From Candidatus Poribacteria bacterium (GTDB lineage: Bacteria; Poribacteria; WGA-4E; WGA-3G): 53,085 bases of DNA. The translations under genes and the position numbers were made by a program. The DNA lies in the NCBI GenBank assembly GCA_003635255.1, contig PYJC01000003.1, positions 1-53,085 on the forward strand, written 5' to 3'. The notes beneath the pieces were generated by a model that was given only the letters and a program-made list of their open reading frames with translations, did no database searches and was not told the origin of the DNA. This document shows positions 50,782-53,085 of the stretch, one piece after another (within the stretch, counting starts at the first letter, position 1; each line of letters starts with the position of its first letter).

Positions 50782-51204
50782 CTATCCAATTGTAAGCCCC
50801 ATACTGCGAGCGGTACCTTCTACCATCCGCATTGCGGCATCTAAATCTGTCGTATTTAGGTCAGGCAATTTCGTCTGCGCAATTTCGCGAATTTGATCCA
50901 TTGTAACGGATGCAACCTTGTTTCGATTCGGTTCACCTGAACCTTTAGCAATCTTCGCTGCAGACTTAAGTAAAACTGCGGCAGGGGGCGATTTTACATT
51001 AAACGTAAACGATCTATCACTATAACAGGTGACAATGGTTGTCACCACCATACCGGTTTGATGCTGCGTCTGGGCGTTAAAGGATTTGATAAACTCCTGT
51101 AAATTGATCATATAGGGTGCAAGACTCGGACCAACAGGGGGTTGTGGTGTCGCCTGCCCGGATACTAATTGGAGTTTAACTTCACCAGCTACTTTTTTTG
51201 CCAT
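50782..51204 (-). CDS. rplK: Ribosomal protein L11
   Basis: A 140-residue protein of the GTPase-associated centre. [29 protein letters not shown] and [35 protein letters not shown] show the two domains and the Pro switch region. GGGAAGAATA precedes the ATG. Normal length; 83 bases downstream of nusG. Confidence 0.97.
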   Translation of the reverse strand: MAKKVAGEVKLQLVSGQATPQPPVGPSLAPYMINLQEFIKSFNAQTQHQTGMVVTTIVTCYSDRSFTFNVKSPPAAVLLKSAAKIAKGSGEPNRNKVASVTMDQIREIAQTKLPDLNTTDLDAAMRMVEGTARSMGLTIG

Positions 51205-51287
51205 TATTCTTCCCTATTGTGGGTTATGAGAATTCTAAAGTGTTTGCCTATAAGCGGCGCATAGGATTTAGAAAACGCCATTTAATT

Positions 51288-51854
51288 TTAGTTCAGTTCT
51301 TCCACTTCAAGCAAGCCCAAGTCAACAGAAGTTGAACGCCCGAAAAGCGAAATGCTGAGGCGAAGGCGTTGATGTTCCATGTCGATTTCTTCAATTTCGC
51401 CAGGGAATCCATTAAACGGTCCATTTATTACCTTGACTTTATCGCCTACCTCATATTCCATCGCGGGTACGGGTGCGACTTCCTCTTCCTCAGTTGACAT
51501 CTGGAGCATCGCTTCAACATCAGTCGGACTCAAAGGCGACGGATGTGAGGTGGGTCCCAAGAAATTCATGACACCCGGCGTTTCTTGTATGAGTGTCCAA
51601 CTTCTTTGTCCAATCGGACTTTCGACATGCGGACCGAGTTCATGGGTCGTATTGACGAGTACATATCCCGGATAGGATGGACGGACGCTAACTTTCCGCT
51701 GGCTGTCCTTTACTTCCACCACTTCGGTTTCTGGGACATTAACCTGCAAAATTTCATCCTGTAACTCTTCCCTCGCAATCATGTTGTCAAGGTTGAGCTT
51801 AACCTTTTTTTCATGTCCAGTGTATATTTGAACAACGTACCAATAACCATCCAT
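51288..51854 (-). CDS. nusG: Transcription antitermination factor NusG
   Basis: A 188-residue NusG. I use ATG 51854 (MDGYWYVVQIYTGHEKKV), because this matches the family N-terminus; upstream in-frame starts at 51869 and 51896 are possible. The NGN domain covers about 1-120 (YPGYVLVNTTHEL, PGVMNFLG) and the KOW domain about 128-188 (YEVGDKVKVINGPFNGFPGEIEEID). It binds RNA polymerase and couples transcription to translation. A short Glu-rich insert (STEEEEVAPVP) lies between the domains. Follows secE closely. Confidence 0.95.
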   Translation of the reverse strand: MDGYWYVVQIYTGHEKKVKLNLDNMIAREELQDEILQVNVPETEVVEVKDSQRKVSVRPSYPGYVLVNTTHELGPHVESPIGQRSWTLIQETPGVMNFLGPTSHPSPLSPTDVEAMLQMSTEEEEVAPVPAMEYEVGDKVKVINGPFNGFPGEIEEIDMEHQRLRLSISLFGRSTSVDLGLLEVEELN

Positions 51855-51901
51855 AGCTGATCCACTCATTGGGTTACTTGTGCTGTTGCAGCACAAAAAC
51901 G

Positions 51902-52321
51902 TTAACTTCGAATGAAAAGGGTTCTGAGAAAAACCATACCAAAGCCCTCAAGCGAACTATTGAAGACGTACTGGCTTACAATCACAGTGACTAATGGGAT
52001 GCTTGCGACTGCCGCTGCGATTATTTTTCGGTTTCTATCAATAGCAGCCTCAGGATCCCTATCGTTTTTTGAGTGATCTTCCCAACTTTTCACAATAAAA
52101 AAAACAACGATTGGAAGGGCTGCGAGAAAAATCCAAGATAAAGGACTCTCCCATCTTGGAAAGGCGGAATTGCCATCAATGATTCCGATGTAAAGCCCTA
52201 ACAACGCAGAGGCAATAATGACAGTAATCGTGCTTCCCTGAACCTCTTTCACGTCCGGTTTGGTCACCTTCTGCCATTCAAGATGGATGCCTTGAAAATA
52301 CTTTTTTAAACGAGTTATCAT
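51902..52321 (-). CDS. secE: Preprotein translocase subunit SecE with internal insertion
   Basis: A 139-residue SecE, about twice the minimal bacterial length. Residues 1-48 (YFQGIHLEWQKVTKPDVKEV, then TITVIIASALLGLYIGIID) are the conserved cytosolic helix and start of the membrane helix. Residues about 50-122 are an insertion with two further hydrophobic stretches (WIFLAALPIVVFFIV and IIAAAVASIPLVTVIVS) separated by a polar, charged loop. The end SSLEGFGMVFLRTLFIRS looks like the usual SecE C-terminus. It lies 15 bases after tRNA-Trp and directly before nusG, the normal context. Confidence 0.9.
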   Translation of the reverse strand: MITRLKKYFQGIHLEWQKVTKPDVKEVQGSTITVIIASALLGLYIGIIDGNSAFPRWESPLSWIFLAALPIVVFFIVKSWEDHSKNDRDPEAAIDRNRKIIAAAVASIPLVTVIVSQYVFNSSLEGFGMVFLRTLFIRS

Positions 52322-52335
52322 AAGAATATAAAAGG

Positions 52336-52409
52336 CAGGCCAGGAGGGATTCGAACCCCCAACATTCGGTTTTGGAGACCGACGCTCTAGCCGTTGGAGC
52401 TACTGGCCT
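52336..52409 (-). tRNA. tRNA-Trp (CCA)
   Basis: A full cloverleaf of 74 bases: acceptor AGGCCAG/CTGGCCT, anticodon stem TCGGT/ACCGA with loop CTCCAAA giving anticodon CCA, and TTCGAAT in the T loop. The 3' CCA is not encoded. Just upstream of secE, as in many bacteria. Confidence 0.97.
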
Positions 52410-52480
52410 GTAAGATTTTGTAACGTGCCACAGACCTATTTAAAAGTTAACGCAGTGTTGTCCGTCGCACCTGCTAAAAG

Positions 52481-52633
52481 TTATCGTGTTTCTTTATGAA
52501 CTGTATGCTTTCGGCAGAACCGACAGTATTTCTTACGTTCGTAGCGATTTTGCTGCGTCCGACGGTTCCGGGTTGTTACATAATTTCGCTGGTTACATAC
52601 ATCACATGCTAATGTTACAATGTCTCTTGGCAT
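52481..52633 (-). CDS. rpmG: Ribosomal protein L33 (zinc-binding form)
   Basis: A 50-residue protein, [18 protein letters not shown], continuing with basic residues to [15 protein letters not shown]. Two CxxC pairs (CDVC and CRFC) mark the zinc-binding L33. It lies between tRNA-Thr(GGT) and tRNA-Trp, the usual place next to secE. Confidence 0.95.
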   Translation of the reverse strand: MPRDIVTLACDVCNQRNYVTTRNRRTQQNRYERKKYCRFCRKHTVHKETR

Positions 52634-52656
52634 GATAAACCTCTAATTTTGATAAA

Positions 52657-52732
<76 letters not shown>

Positions 52733-52751
52733 AAAAATAAAGACTTCAACA

Positions 52752-52824
52752 AGCGGGAGACGGGAATCGAACCCGCGACACATGGCTTGGAAGGCCAATG
52801 CTCTACCAGCTGAGCTACTCCCGC
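52752..52824 (-). tRNA. tRNA-Gly (TCC)
   Basis: 73 bases. Acceptor GCGGGAG/CTCCCGC, anticodon stem TTGGC/GCCA(T) with loop CTTCCAA and anticodon TCC, T loop TTCGATT. No encoded CCA. Confidence 0.96.
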
Positions 52825-52946
52825 ATCAGAGAAATAATAGCATGACATACCGCTAAGGCAGGGTGCTGGGGCACCTTATGGGAAGCCCGCGAGCCTGCTC
52901 TCTATATTGATGATCCCGCTACGATACTGCTCGTTATAAGCGTAGA
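52825..52946. other. Gap between tRNA-Gly and tRNA-Tyr
   Basis: About 120 bases between two tRNA genes of the cluster. I see no gene or clear promoter in it; it is longer than the other gaps in the cluster and holds only short GC-rich palindromes. Confidence 0.5.
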
Positions 52947-53028
52947 TGGGGGCAGATGGATTCGAACCACCGTAGGCATAGCCAACAGATTTACAGTCTG
53001 CCCTATTTGACCGCTCTAGCATACCCCC
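52947..53028 (-). tRNA. tRNA-Tyr (GTA)
   Basis: 82 bases with a long variable arm. Acceptor GGGGGTA/TGCCCCC, anticodon stem CAGA/TCTG with loop CTGTAAA and anticodon GTA, T loop TTCGAAT. No encoded CCA. Confidence 0.96.
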
Positions 53029-53035
53029 ATTATGA

Positions 53036-53085
53036 AGCTGACGAGAGGAATCGAACCTCCAACCTAGTGATTACAAATCACTTGC
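53036..53085 (-). tRNA. tRNA-Thr (TGT), partial at the window edge
   Basis: The 3' part of a tRNA: anticodon stem AGTGA/TCACT with loop TTTGTAA gives anticodon TGT, T arm with TTCGATT, and acceptor strand CGTCAGC. The 5' half lies beyond the right edge. It completes the conserved Thr-Tyr-Gly-Thr order. Confidence 0.93.

Overview
The window is about 53 kb of bacterial chromosome of middling GC content. Its gene content points to a Candidatus Poribacteria-like or related uncultured lineage. This is an inference from the mix of several sulfatases, three phytanoyl-CoA-dioxygenase-like (PhyH) enzymes, a PorV-like barrel next to a giant protein with a FlgD-like C-terminus, and short palindromic intergenic repeats. 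No rRNA or other decisive taxonomic marker is present.

Left part (1-8.9 kb): the tail of an amidohydrolase and an alpha/beta hydrolase. Then, on the minus strand, a two-domain rhodanese whose catalytic cysteine codon is TGA, read here as probable selenocysteine with a candidate SECIS hairpin, and a MATE exporter. Next come a Gfo/Idh/MocA oxidoreductase and three tandem paralogues that fuse an RDD membrane domain to a complete PspA/IM30 (ESCRT-III-like) coiled coil, with a small unknown gene between copies 2 and 3. The RDD-PspA cluster and the TGA rhodanese are the most unusual items in the window.

Middle part (8.9-30 kb): a catabolic and accessory region with four formylglycine-type sulfatases (two are tandem duplicates), two of the PhyH dioxygenases, a 6-phosphogluconolactonase-like propeller, a DUF433/DUF5615 toxin-antitoxin-like pair whose toxin is apparently frameshifted, and a PD-(D/E)XK-like protein. 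It also holds two CDP-alcohol phosphatidyltransferases, a TPR-transglutaminase lipoprotein, MazG, a MetE-like methyltransferase, a TauE-like permease and a degenerate AccA-like protein.

Surface module (28.5-38.3 kb, minus strand): a secreted protein of about 2365 residues with a 10-copy PTDGETP repeat, Ig-like modules and a C-terminal FlgD-like sorting domain, followed by a PorV-like outer membrane barrel and a LysM coiled-coil protein, closed by a clear intrinsic terminator. A strong promoter far upstream implies a leader of about 440 nt.

Right part (38.3-48.5 kb): a third PhyH gene, then a long minus-strand run ending in a late heme-synthesis block: hemE, an MBL-fold/TPR protein, hemH with an unusual N-terminal cysteine cluster, a HemY-type hemG, and a pentaheme cytochrome c.

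Far right (48.5-53 kb): the conserved block tRNA-Thr(TGT), Tyr, Gly, Thr(GGT), rpmG, tRNA-Trp, secE, nusG, rplK, rplA, rplJ, rplL, all minus strand. tuf is missing from its usual place, rpoBC does not follow rplL, and SecE carries a long internal membrane insertion.
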